From Desulfobacterales bacterium (lineage in GTDB: Bacteria > Desulfobacterota > UBA8473), in the NCBI GenBank assembly GCA_016209225.1, contig JACQWO010000054.1, positions 1 to 32,195 of the forward strand: 32,195 bases of DNA, in the 5' to 3' direction. A program made the translations under genes and the position numbers. Below, one piece after another: positions 1-8,031 of the stretch. The notes beneath the pieces are model-generated. The model was not told the origin of the DNA. It worked only from the letters and a program-made list of their open reading frames with translations, and did no database searches. The stretch's first letter is position 1; each line of letters starts with the position of its first letter.

Positions 1-132
1 ATGCTATTTATGTTGTCAAAGAACGTTTTTCGAAGGCTTGGGGCCAACTGAGAAAAATTTTCACCCTATTTGACCGTCGTTATGGGCATCCGCTCATAAT
101 GACTGCATAAGGGATGCCTGACTTTTTACGAG
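1..132. repeat. Non-coding DNA ending in a putative dispersed-repeat terminus
   Basis: No convincing gene is seen here. A 7-bp inverted repeat (GGCATCC at 85-91 and GGATGCC at 112-118) forms a hairpin. Immediately after it, 120-132 reads GACTTTTTACGAG, identical to 12722-12734, where it forms the right end of a structured repeat. In both places coding sequence lacking its natural start begins just downstream. Reading this stretch as the end of a dispersed repeat is an inference from those two copies. Confidence 0.45.
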
Positions 133-1252
133 TCCATCAATTGTTGATGACGACAAAACAAACATTACGCTCCTGGAAGCCCTGCTTGCGTGGGAGAATT
201 ACCGCCTTTTTTCAGCTCTTAATGGGGAAGAAGCCCTTAAAATGGTTGCCGATATATCTCCGGATATAATCTTGTTGGACGTGATGATGCCAGGAATTGA
301 CGGTTTTGAGGTATGTAAGAGAATAAAGAGCAATGAGAAAACCAGAATCATTCCTATTGTAATGGTCACAGCCTTAACTGAAAAGGAGGCTCGTATAAAG
401 GCGATAAAGGCGGGAGCCGATGAATTCCTGAGTAAACCGCTTGATCGAACCGAGTTGTTGGTTCGGATCAAATCACTTCTCCGCATTAAGTCTTATCATG
501 ATGAACTCCTGGATAGTTACAAAGAAATAACTGAGAAGAACGAGAAACTCTCCGAAATGGAAAGAATTAAAGGGGGATTAATACATATGATTATACACGA
601 TCTAAATAATCCTCTCCATGCGATCTCTATCAGTTTAGAAATGGTTTTAATGGAAAAAGAGAAACTTACTAAAAAACAGTTCAAGAGATTGAACGAGTGC
701 CTTTATAACTGCATGGATCTTGAAGCGTTAATTCAGAGCATCCTTGATATTAATAAGATGGAGGAGGGCAAACTGGAGCCAGCTAAAGAGTTGATCGATC
801 TTTTTGAATTGACAGACTGTGTATTAACAGAATTTATGCAAATAATAAAGGCGAGAGAAATTTCCCTATTCTTTTCAAGGCGGAAAGATATACCCCGCAT
901 TAATATTGATCCTAATCTTATAAAGAGAGTCATTGCTAATCTGATTAATAACGCAATCACACACACATCTGTGGGGGGTAAGATAGAAATTAGAATCGAT
1001 TACCATTCTGAAAGAGAAACTATCTGTTTCACTATAAAAGACAATGGGGTCGGAATCAAGCCCCAGTATCACCAAAAGATATTTAACAAGTTCGAACAAC
1101 TCGAAGTTAAACAAGCCGGAGCCCTGGCTGGACGAAGCGGTTTAGGCCTGGCTTTCTGTAAATTGGCCATAGAGGCACACCAAGGACAGATATGGGTTGA
1201 AAGCGAGGGAGAAGGAAAGGGAAGCTCTTTTAGTTTTACAATTTCTGTTTAG
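122..1252 (+). CDS. Receiver-histidine kinase (REC-HisKA-HATPase), 5' end damaged
   Basis: A cytoplasmic two-component protein with an N-terminal receiver domain and a C-terminal kinase. The frame is open from 122, after a TGA at 119-121. It encodes a full receiver core: an acidic VDDDK patch near 143-157, phospho-acceptor Asp in LLDVMMPG, and a conserved Lys in LSKP. A HisKA helix with H box IIHDLNNPL follows, then an N box (NLINNAITH), G1 (DNGVGI) and G2 (GRSGLGLAF). No membrane segment is visible. The first ATG in frame (242) lies inside the receiver, so a product from there would lose the acidic pocket. An ATG at 114 would join the frame if the T run at 125-129 had one more base. The start may therefore be lost, frameshifted or non-canonical. 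The domain calls are secure, but whether the gene is intact is uncertain. Confidence 0.82.
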   Translation, partial: LFTSPSIVDDDKTNITLLEALLAWENYRLFSALNGEEALKMVADISPDIILLDVMMPGIDGFEVCKRIKSNEKTRIIPIVMVTALTEKEARIKAIKAGADEFLSKPLDRTELLVRIKSLLRIKSYHDELLDSYKEITEKNEKLSEMERIKGGLIHMIIHDLNNPLHAISISLEMVLMEKEKLTKKQFKRLNECLYNCMDLEALIQSILDINKMEEGKLEPAKELIDLFELTDCVLTEFMQIIKAREISLFFSRRKDIPRINIDPNLIKRVIANLINNAITHTSVGGKIEIRIDYHSERETICFTIKDNGVGIKPQYHQKIFNKFEQLEVKQAGALAGRSGLGLAFCKLAIEAHQGQIWVESEGEGKGSSFSFTISV

Positions 1253-1326
1253 TTTTAAAAAGATACTTAGTTCATCATGAAAGTAATGAACATCTGGAGT
1301 ATTTAGTGGCAGAGCAATCCCCTATT

Positions 1327-1571
1327 TGGCAAGAATCTGAAACCAACTATTAGAGAATCGTGGGATACTCCCTAACAGGAATACTTGTTGTCACGGTCCA
1401 TAATATCCGCTTTGTCAATGGCACATTCAAGGCAATTACAGGCTACGCCCAGAAGGATCTCCGCTCCATGAGTCCCTAGGATATAATCCACCCGGATAAG
1501 CATAAGGTGGTTCCAAAATAGGATCAAGCCTTTTAAATAAGAAGCATCTATCGGCGACACATGAAACCCGT
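1327..1571 (+). pseudogene. Degenerate PAS domain remnant upstream of the second kinase
   Basis: In the frame of 1402 the DNA reads like a PAS domain: GILVVTVHNIRFVNG, then FKAITGYAQKDLRSMSP, then DIIHPDKHKVVPK. The frame is broken by a TAG at 1477-1479, a TAG and a TAA further on, and an earlier TAG near 1350. The tail of the same PAS domain (HETRLIHKDGRS) continues in another frame and runs into the next kinase ORF. The kinase gene therefore once began upstream and has lost its first PAS domain through several stops and at least one frameshift. The mix of TAG and TAA and the frame change argue against simple stop-codon readthrough. Confidence 0.75.
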
Positions 1572-3494
1572 TTGATTCATAAAGATGGTCGTTCAATCTG
1601 GGTGGAGGTTCGGGCCACACACATTGAGGAACAAGGCAAGCCAGCCATACTGATGAGTGTTATGGATATCAGCGAGCGCAAACAAAAAGAAGAAGCACTG
1701 CAAAAGGCTCATGACAAGTTGCAAATGCGGGTGAATAAGTGCACTACTGACCTGGCCAGAATAAACAAAAAGTTACAAGTAGAAATGGCTGAGCGTAAGC
1801 AAACCGAGGAAAAACTTCGCGAGATTGAGGAGAAACACAACGTATACTTCGAGAACATAAATGATGTAATTTACTCCCTAGATCGGGACTTCAGATTTTT
1901 GAGCGTATCCCCCTCAATAGAAAGGATATTAGGATACAAGCCCCAGGAACTCATTGGCAGGCCGTTCCCAGATATGAATCTCTTGTCATCAGATTCCCTG
2001 GAAACTGCACTATCTAATACTCTGCGTGTATTGGGCGGGGAAGAAACCTCTTCCTCAGTGTATGAGTTTATAGCTAAGGATGGAACAAGAAAGTTCGGTG
2101 AAGTCAGTGCTGCCCCCTTGATCCGTAACGATAAAGTCATTGCGCTGGTCGCAGTGGCCAGGGACATCACCCAACGGAAACTTGCAGAAGAAGCCCTATA
2201 CAAAGCCCACGAGCAATTAGAAAAACGGGTTCATGAACGGACAGCAGAGCTGGAAAAGGCTAATGAGGCATTGCAGGCTGGAATCATCGAGCGAAAAGAG
2301 GCGGTAGAAGAACTGAAGAATTCGGAGGAGCGGCTAAAAATTTTATTCGAATTTGCCCCGGATGCATACTATTTGAACGATTTAAAAGGTTACTTTGTCG
2401 ATGGGAATAGAGCCGCTGAAGAGATGATTGGGTATAAGAAAACGGAACTAATTGGCAAGAGTTTCTTAAAATTAAACCTAATCTCCATGAAAGAAATTCT
2501 AAAAGCAGGGAAGCTTTTGGCTAAAAATGCTTTGGGGAAACCTACTGGACCCGATGAATTCGCTTTAAATCGGAAAGATGGTTATAAGATTCCAGTAGAG
2601 ATAAGCACATTTCCAGTGAAGATCAAAGGTAAAACCATGATTTTAGGTATTGCCCGGGACATCAGCAAGCGCAAGCGCACTGAAGCAGAGTTGTTACATG
2701 CCAAGGAAGCGGCCGAATCTGCTAACCTGACAAAATCTCGCTTTCTAGCCAATATAAGTCATGAACTACGCACGCCCTTAAACGCCATTATTGGTTTCAC
2801 CGAGCTAGTGGTAGATAAAAACTTCGGGGATTTAACTCAAGCCCAGGAAGAATATTTGAACAATGTGCTTCAAAGCAGTCGACACCTCCTCTCCCTGATC
2901 AATGATGTCCTGGATATTTCCAAGATAGAGGCGAATAAACTAAAGCTTTTTCTTTTGGAATTTAATTTGAATGACCTTCTCTTGGGCAGTCTGGTCATGG
3001 TCAAGGAAAATGCCAAAAAACATGGCATAAAACTGTCAACGAACATAAATAAAATACCCGAGACTATAAAGGCAGATGAGCGTCACCTCAAGCAAATTAT
3101 TTATAATCTTCTCTCCAATGCTGTCAAATTTACACCAGATGGTGGTGCAGTTATCCTTGCTGCCCGTCATCTGTCTTTTAACAATAGCCATCTGGTAACG
3201 CAGGACGGACAAGAAATTGTTTCGCCAGTAACGGATAACCAGGAACCAATAACTAACGGAAATTTTGTGTTAATTTCTGTGGAAGACACCGGTATCGGCC
3301 TCAAAGCTGGGGACTTAGGGAGGGTTTTCAAACCCTTTGAACAGGTTGATAGCTCATTGGGTCGGAGGTATGAGGGTACGGGATTGGGCCTAGCCCTGAC
3401 CAAACATCTTGTTGAACTACACGGCGGCAGGATATGGACAGAGAGTAAAGGAAAAGATAAAGGGAGCAAATTTAGTTTTATAATTCCTGTTTAG
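1572..3494 (+). CDS. PAS-PAS sensor histidine kinase, N-terminally truncated
   Basis: A soluble sensor kinase of 640 residues from a TTG at 1572. Residues 1-35 are the end of a PAS/PAC unit whose first part is degenerate upstream. Charged coiled-coil linkers (about 35-85 and 203-250) separate a PAS domain at about 88-202 from another at about 252-366. Each PAS ends in the usual DIT/DIS-RK signature. HisKA has H397 in SHELRTPLN. The ATPase domain has an N box (NLLSNAVKF), G1 (EDTGIGL), an F box (FKPFEQVD) and G2 (GTGLGLAL). No transmembrane segment is seen. Between the N box and G1 there is an unusual insert of about 35 residues that contains a heptanucleotide array. A response regulator follows 32 bp downstream and is the likely partner. 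The TTG is only where the open frame becomes usable; it may not be a real start. Confidence 0.85.
   Translation: MIHKDGRSIWVEVRATHIEEQGKPAILMSVMDISERKQKEEALQKAHDKLQMRVNKCTTDLARINKKLQVEMAERKQTEEKLREIEEKHNVYFENINDVIYSLDRDFRFLSVSPSIERILGYKPQELIGRPFPDMNLLSSDSLETALSNTLRVLGGEETSSSVYEFIAKDGTRKFGEVSAAPLIRNDKVIALVAVARDITQRKLAEEALYKAHEQLEKRVHERTAELEKANEALQAGIIERKEAVEELKNSEERLKILFEFAPDAYYLNDLKGYFVDGNRAAEEMIGYKKTELIGKSFLKLNLISMKEILKAGKLLAKNALGKPTGPDEFALNRKDGYKIPVEISTFPVKIKGKTMILGIARDISKRKRTEAELLHAKEAAESANLTKSRFLANISHELRTPLNAIIGFTELVVDKNFGDLTQAQEEYLNNVLQSSRHLLSLINDVLDISKIEANKLKLFLLEFNLNDLLLGSLVMVKENAKKHGIKLSTNINKIPETIKADERHLKQIIYNLLSNAVKFTPDGGAVILAARHLSFNNSHLVTQDGQEIVSPVTDNQEPITNGNFVLISVEDTGIGLKAGDLGRVFKPFEQVDSSLGRRYEGTGLGLALTKHLVELHGGRIWTESKGKDKGSKFSFIIPV
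3225..3259 (+). repeat. Heptanucleotide array inside the kinase ATPase domain
   Basis: Successive 7-mers read CCAGTAA, CGGATAA, CCAGGAA, CCAATAA and CTAACGG. The same kind of 7-mer (CGGACAA, CGGTGAA) makes up the hairpin at 8868-8931. The array lies in a loop between the N and G1 boxes and keeps the reading frame. Confidence 0.6.
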
Positions 3495-3526
3495 TTCATC
3501 CGAAACATGAAAAAGGGGAGGGGCTT

Positions 3527-3907
3527 TTGGAAGACAAAACTATTCTAGTTATTGAAGACAATGAAATGAACATGCAGCTATTCAGAAGCCTTCTTAAACT
3601 TGGTAAATACCAGATGCTGGAGTCCGTAGATGCCAAAACAGGCATCAAAATAGCCCGTCAGTACAAACCGGATATTATCCTTATGGACATTCAACTTCCG
3701 GGCATGGATGGATTGGCAGCCACCAGGATAATTAAGAAAGATCCTATCTTAAAACATATACCTGTCATAGCCGTAACCTCTTATGCAATGCAAAGCGACA
3801 AGCAGAAAGCCATAGAAGCCGGATGTTCTGCCTATATAACCAAGCCGATTGACACTCGAAATTTTTTGGAAACTGTAGCCCAGTTTCTTAGGCAAGAACA
3901 GATATGA
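3527..3907 (+). CDS. Single-domain response regulator (CheY/SpoF-like receiver)
   Basis: A 126-residue receiver with no output domain, probably a phosphotransfer partner of the preceding kinase. The acidic pair is in VIEDNE, the phospho-acceptor is D54 in DIILMDIQLPG, the switch Thr is in VIAVTSYAM, and the conserved Lys is in ITKPID. The domain fills the whole protein. The start is a TTG at 3527 behind a strong purine-rich site (AGGGGAGGGG, about 4 bases upstream). The 32-bp gap after the kinase suggests co-transcription. The sequence resembles the detached receivers of hybrid kinase systems, which act through other proteins rather than DNA. Confidence 0.92.
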   Translation: MEDKTILVIEDNEMNMQLFRSLLKLGKYQMLESVDAKTGIKIARQYKPDIILMDIQLPGMDGLAATRIIKKDPILKHIPVIAVTSYAMQSDKQKAIEAGCSAYITKPIDTRNFLETVAQFLRQEQI

Positions 3908-3939
3908 AAAGAATGTAAAAATAGATGTTAAGAGGCTTT

Positions 3940-4266
3940 TTAGTTTTTGGTTACCTCATCAATCCAACTCAAATAATCCTCGGATCCTGAATGAATGGTA
4001 ATGGCGATTATCTCTGGGACATCATAACTGTGAAGCTCTATCACCCTTTCCTTAATCTGCTGGAATAGGGATTCTTTGCTTTTAGCAATCAGAAGTACCT
4101 CGTTTTCATCGCAAATCTTGCCCCTCCAGTTAAATATTGATCTTATTTCAGGAACAATGTTGGCGCATGCGGCCAGTTTATCTTCTACCAGAGTTTTTCC
4201 AATCTTCACTGCTTCTTCTCCCGAACTTGCAGTAATGAAAATTATTATGTACCTGGTTTCGTTCAT
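3940..4266 (-). CDS. cutA: Divalent cation tolerance protein CutA
   Basis: A 108-residue cytoplasmic protein of the CutA1 family, trimeric and PII-like in fold and associated in other bacteria with metal tolerance. Family marks seen are FITASSGEEA near the start, LVEDKLAACANIVP, the SIFNWRGKI strand, and ELHSYDVPEIIAI followed by YLSWIDE at the end. The length is usual for the family and the whole domain is present. A GGAG element sits a few bases before the ATG. The gene is convergent with the upstream regulator gene, 32 bp away, and shows no obvious operon partner. Confidence 0.95.
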   Translation of the reverse strand: MNETRYIIIFITASSGEEAVKIGKTLVEDKLAACANIVPEIRSIFNWRGKICDENEVLLIAKSKESLFQQIKERVIELHSYDVPEIIAITIHSGSEDYLSWIDEVTKN

Positions 4267-4615
4267 CTTTCTCCATTCTTTATCTTATAGCAAGTTGTAT
4301 TCAATCCATTTCTTTCCAAATTGTCATTGCGAACAAAGTGAAGCAATCTCAAAAAAGGAAATTCCTACTATGTAGATTAGCGAATGATATAGGAATAGTC
4401 AATATTTTATTAACATTTGTGGATGTTGCACAAACTATTCAAAAAACTGATCGCCCTCTGGGATATCTAGAGCACTTGAAAGCTCTAGGAGAGATTCGAT
4501 GGTCTGGTGAAAAGTCTGGCGCGATTTCTTAAACCTTGGGAGTCATTTTAGCCTCAGGGAACCATGATGTGGTCTTACGCAAGGCCGGAATCTGGGGATC
4601 TGTGCTGGTGTTCGA
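4267..4615. other. Intergenic region with repeat debris, no firm gene
   Basis: About 350 bp with no gene that can be supported. It holds the repeat fragment at 4319-4351 and a perfect 7-bp inverted repeat with an 8-base loop (CTAGAGC at 4467-4473, GCTCTAG at 4482-4488). A 64-codon ORF (4338-4532, +) starts inside the repeat. It has no clear ribosome binding site and no family that I recognise, so it is probably spurious or a remnant. Confidence 0.5.
4319..4351 (+). repeat. Dispersed repeat fragment of the CHCE(R/Q)SEAI type
   Basis: The sequence TTGTCATTGCGAACAAAG followed by GAAGCAATCTC translates as NCHCEQSEAIS. This word is familiar from dispersed intergenic repeats in many bacterial genomes, where it is often mistaken for protein. 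Only one copy was seen in this window, so repeat status rests on recognition. Confidence 0.5.
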
Positions 4616-4912
4616 TCATCTAACTTTATCTTTAAAAAAAGCATCGAAATCCAGAACCTCTTCTTCTTTATTTTCTCTCTTAGGGGGGTCGGGGATTTGA
4701 TTATCCACCTGAATAGAAGGCTCCGCCTCCGGCAATTTCGATTTTTCTAGATGATTTCTCAAAAGTTTCACTTCATCTGTCAACGAAGCAATGCTTTGTT
4801 GGATGCCCCTTAGGATGAAAGGAACTTCTGAGAAGAGATTTGTGGAGAGATCGTTTTTGGTATTGAGCTTATCCAGAGAATCAACTTCCTTTTGATCTTC
4901 TTCAATATCCAT
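4616..4912 (-). CDS. Small acidic protein of unknown function
   Basis: A 98-residue hydrophilic protein with no family I recognise. The N-terminus is very acidic (MDIEEDQKEVDSLDK). The middle (about 30-55) is a likely amphipathic or coiled-coil helix (RGIQQSIASLTDEVKLLRNHL). The C-terminal third is Pro/Glu-rich and ends in DFDAFFKDKVR. There is no signal peptide or membrane segment. A GAGGAAG site lies about 9 bases before the ATG. It is on the same strand as the upstream ATPase gene, 112 bp away, so it may be the distal gene of that unit, perhaps an accessory factor. That link is by position only. Confidence 0.6.
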   Translation of the reverse strand: MDIEEDQKEVDSLDKLNTKNDLSTNLFSEVPFILRGIQQSIASLTDEVKLLRNHLEKSKLPEAEPSIQVDNQIPDPPKRENKEEEVLDFDAFFKDKVR

Positions 4913-5024
4913 TTATTGGTACTTCCTCTGTGTCTTCGGTTCTTTGTTTTAGCTTTAAAGGGTTAGCAATGGTGATAAGTCGATGTTTTTTGTGGTTTTG
5001 ATAATCCTATTTTGAATATTTTCT

Positions 5025-7658
5025 CTATCCAATAAATTCAGGTGCTGCTCTGACCTCTGTCATTCCTGTACCATTTGATACAAAAAAATTGACTCTCTGA
5101 CATTTGTGTTCATTACAGATACGCTGAAAATGATGGATTATAAATTCCTTAAAATAACTGGAATCTACAGTATCATAATCAGGATCTATCAAGGTTCGCA
5201 TCCTTCGATATTCTTCTTCCATCTTATCGACTAGATGAGCTTCTTTGCCCAGGTCAGATAGAGAAAAGTCAAGGACGTTTGGTACACTCTCCAACGGTTC
5301 TTTCTTCTTTTTTAGCATTGAATCTATTAAGTCATCTACCAGGTCTTGGGCCTGGACTCTTTTACGGGACATTTTTAGCATATCGTGGGGTATAACTCGT
5401 AAGACCTCGCTCATGGTAGTTTCATGGAGTTTTGAAAGACCATCCTCCAGCATTGTTTTCATGCCACTTTCTAGAGCCATCTTGCGAAGATATTCCTCTT
5501 CTACGCCTCTACTCAATCGGTAAGAAATTTCTTTATCAATTACAAATAGTTCTGAAATTACAGTACGGCCTTTATATCCAGAAAAAAAACAGGTTTCACA
5601 CCCTTCTCCCCTATAGAATTTAAGATGCTTTGGCTCTCTGTCAAATAAAACCCCCCATTCAATTTCATCAGGTTTATATTCCTCGATACAGTGCGGACAA
5701 ATTTTCCTGACCAGGCGTTGAGCAAGGATTCCCTTCAGGGATGCAGATATCTGCCCATAATCTATTTTCAAATCCAGCAATCTTCTTATAGCTTGAATCG
5801 CATCATTGGTATGTAATGTACTGAGAAAAAAGTGTCCTGTTTGTGCTGCATCAAACCCTATTTTCGCTGTTTCTTCATCCCGCATTTCTCCCACCAGGAT
5901 TATATCAGGATCTAATCGTAGAAAGGAGCGGAGCAGCCTAGAAAAGGTAAGGCCTATTTTAGGATATGCCTGGGTCTGCATAATCCCTGGGAAACTGTAT
6001 TCGATAGGATCTTCCGCCGTAATGATCGTCACTTCCGGTTTGTACAAATATTTTAAAAGTGCATAAAGGGTAGAAGTTTTACCGCTACCCGTTGGCCCTG
6101 TAGCTAGTATCATCCCGGAAGAGCTTTTCAGCAGGGGTTCAAGGCGTTCCAAAGTATCCGGAGAAAAGCCAACAGTATACAGGCTGTTATCTGCCTTGCG
6201 AGAATCTAAAATTCGTATGATGACGTTTTCTCCCACAATAGCTCGACATGTAGCCACCCTAAAGTCAATGTCAAATTTCTGCTTTGTTGATCTATTATAA
6301 TAATTTACTCGAAAGACACCATCCTGGGGGAGACGTTTTTCAGCAATATCAAGATCTGATATTACTTTAATGCGAGAAATTATCGCAGCTATCTTTTCTT
6401 TGAGCTTCGCCTTGAGCCATGGGAGATTGGGTTCTTGCATCACTCCATCTATGCGGTACCGGACCCGGGGCCCTTCCCTATCTCGTTCGATATGAATGTC
6501 ACTTGCTCGATTCAGGATAGCATATTTAACTATAAAGTTGACAAGCTCTTCTGTTTCGACATCTTTCCTGTCAACGTGATACGGGGAAATACGTCCTTCT
6601 TCTGAATCTTCCCCAGAGTCAATTTGGAAAATCTCGCCTGCTTTACGCAGATCATCATCTGTTGTTTCTACAATCCCTGCTGGCTTAAGATTATAAAGAG
6701 ACTTAAAAAGCTCGCCAAATTTATCTTCTGAAACAAGAACACAGGAAACTTCTAAATGGCTGAATATCTTTTTGATCTCTTGAATGATTCCTATAGAACT
6801 AGGTTTGGTTAAGGCAATTGTGATTTCGTTTTTATTTATAGAGATAGGGATAATTTGATTTTTTTCAGCATATTTACTGTTGATTAATCCTGATAGAATA
6901 TCCTTCGACTTTTCATCATATTCAAATCCCTCCAACGTCAAGTATTTAATACCGAGATGTTTAGCCAGAGATTCCAAAAATTGGTCTTTGCTTAGCAATT
7001 TCTTGCTGATTAATATATTACCGAGAGACAGGGGATCGCCATTTACCATTTTGAGCGATGAATCAAGTTCTTCTTTGCTAACCAATCCGTCATTGAGTAT
7101 GATTTTATCGATTCCTATGGATTTACCGTATTGCTTCAAGACGTTATTGAGTTCAAAGGGGCTTATAAAGTTTTGCTCACAAAGAATCTCACCAAGGAGG
7201 CGTGGACTCTGCTTAATTCTAAGATACTTCTTCATCTCCCTTTCGTTAATAAATCCTAATTTAACGGCCAACGCTGCTATGTCTGGACTGTTGATTTGTT
7301 CTCTAAGGAGTTCTTGTCGTTGTTCCTCAGTGATCAATCCTTTGCTCACCATCAATTTCCCTATTGGTATACTAGAACTGCTCTCTGAAAAAGCCTTTTC
7401 CAGTTCTTTCCTTTCTACTAAGCCTTTTAATACGGCCATATCGCCAAGTCTTCTTCTTAGGTCAGGATGAGCCGACAATTGTTCTACCTGGCTATCCGTA
7501 AGCAGCCCCTTTTTAACCATAATTTGGCCTAATGCTAATTCAGCTAATTCTCTCTCCTCCTTTTGTATCTTCAATGCCTTTTGGATCTGCTCTTCGGTAA
7601 TAATGCCTTTTTTTAAGAGAATTTCGCCAATCCTCAAATTTGAACCTTTATCTAACAT
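5025..7658 (-). CDS. PilB/GspE-type secretion ATPase with eight MshEN-like half-repeats
   Basis: A cytoplasmic hexameric-type ATPase of type IV pilus or type II secretion systems. The C-terminal half holds Walker A (GPTGSGKTSTLYAL), the Asp box (ITAEDPIEY), Walker B (PDIILVGEMRDEETA), the His box (STLHTND) and the zinc-binding Cys pairs (CPHC and CETC). The N-terminal 260 residues are a tandem of about eight MshEN-type half motifs of the form (R)xG(E/D)xLxxxGLI-helix, the family that binds cyclic di-GMP. The frame is open to an ATG at 7730 (901 residues). The ATG at 7658 is preferred because GGGAGAGAAAGGTG precedes it directly, while 7730 has no such site. About 130 extra residues follow the ATPase core, ending in a predicted alpha/beta segment. 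No pilin, platform or secretin gene is nearby, so this is an orphan. Motor function is well supported; its partner machine is unknown. Confidence 0.92.
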   Translation of the reverse strand: MLDKGSNLRIGEILLKKGIITEEQIQKALKIQKEERELAELALGQIMVKKGLLTDSQVEQLSAHPDLRRRLGDMAVLKGLVERKELEKAFSESSSSIPIGKLMVSKGLITEEQRQELLREQINSPDIAALAVKLGFINEREMKKYLRIKQSPRLLGEILCEQNFISPFELNNVLKQYGKSIGIDKIILNDGLVSKEELDSSLKMVNGDPLSLGNILISKKLLSKDQFLESLAKHLGIKYLTLEGFEYDEKSKDILSGLINSKYAEKNQIIPISINKNEITIALTKPSSIGIIQEIKKIFSHLEVSCVLVSEDKFGELFKSLYNLKPAGIVETTDDDLRKAGEIFQIDSGEDSEEGRISPYHVDRKDVETEELVNFIVKYAILNRASDIHIERDREGPRVRYRIDGVMQEPNLPWLKAKLKEKIAAIISRIKVISDLDIAEKRLPQDGVFRVNYYNRSTKQKFDIDFRVATCRAIVGENVIIRILDSRKADNSLYTVGFSPDTLERLEPLLKSSSGMILATGPTGSGKTSTLYALLKYLYKPEVTIITAEDPIEYSFPGIMQTQAYPKIGLTFSRLLRSFLRLDPDIILVGEMRDEETAKIGFDAAQTGHFFLSTLHTNDAIQAIRRLLDLKIDYGQISASLKGILAQRLVRKICPHCIEEYKPDEIEWGVLFDREPKHLKFYRGEGCETCFFSGYKGRTVISELFVIDKEISYRLSRGVEEEYLRKMALESGMKTMLEDGLSKLHETTMSEVLRVIPHDMLKMSRKRVQAQDLVDDLIDSMLKKKKEPLESVPNVLDFSLSDLGKEAHLVDKMEEEYRRMRTLIDPDYDTVDSSYFKEFIIHHFQRICNEHKCQRVNFFVSNGTGMTEVRAAPEFIG

Positions 7659-7730
7659 AACACCTTTCTCTCCCATTGATTTGGACTTCCGTCTAAAGAG
7701 AGTTTTTTGAATATGTTTATTATTCGGCAT

Positions 7731-7966
7731 AAAGCGATAATATCTTTAATATATATATACCTATCATAGTGAATATCTTAGATAAATAAACGTAATATTT
7801 TGATCTTTATTAAAGAACTGTAACTTTCCATTTTATTGGTGGCCATTGCAGTTTCTCTTCTCGTTACAGTTACCTCTCTTTGCTTTATCTACCAAAACGG
7901 TTTGCCAAGATTTTTCGTCTTGATTTAGGCGTACATAACTGCTAAATGTTAAGATGATTTTCAGAC
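7731..7966. other. Divergent intergenic region
   Basis: An AT-rich spacer between the leftward ATPase gene and the rightward hydrolase gene, with a run of TATATATATA near 7750. It must hold promoters for both genes, but I cannot place a convincing -35/-10 pair on either strand. No small gene was found. Confidence 0.4.
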
Positions 7967-8002
7967 CCACACAACAGCGCACTTAAGTGCGCTGTTGTGT
8001 GG
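7967..8002. promoter_or_regulatory. Perfect 36-bp palindrome upstream of the MBL-fold gene
   Basis: The left half CCACACAACAGCGCACTT is exactly complementary to the right half AAGTGCGCTGTTGTGTGG, with its centre between 7984 and 7985 and no spacer. It ends 29 bp before the preferred ATG of the hydrolase (8032). It could be an operator for a dimeric repressor or an mRNA hairpin. There is no T tract, so a standard terminator is unlikely. Confidence 0.85.
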
Positions 8003-8031
8003 AGCTGGAAGGGAGACTTAAAGGTTATTAT

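Noticed and set aside
1477-1520. Programmed TAG readthrough (pyrrolysine) in the degraded PAS domain
   Set aside because: TAA and a frame change also break the domain, so decay explains it better.
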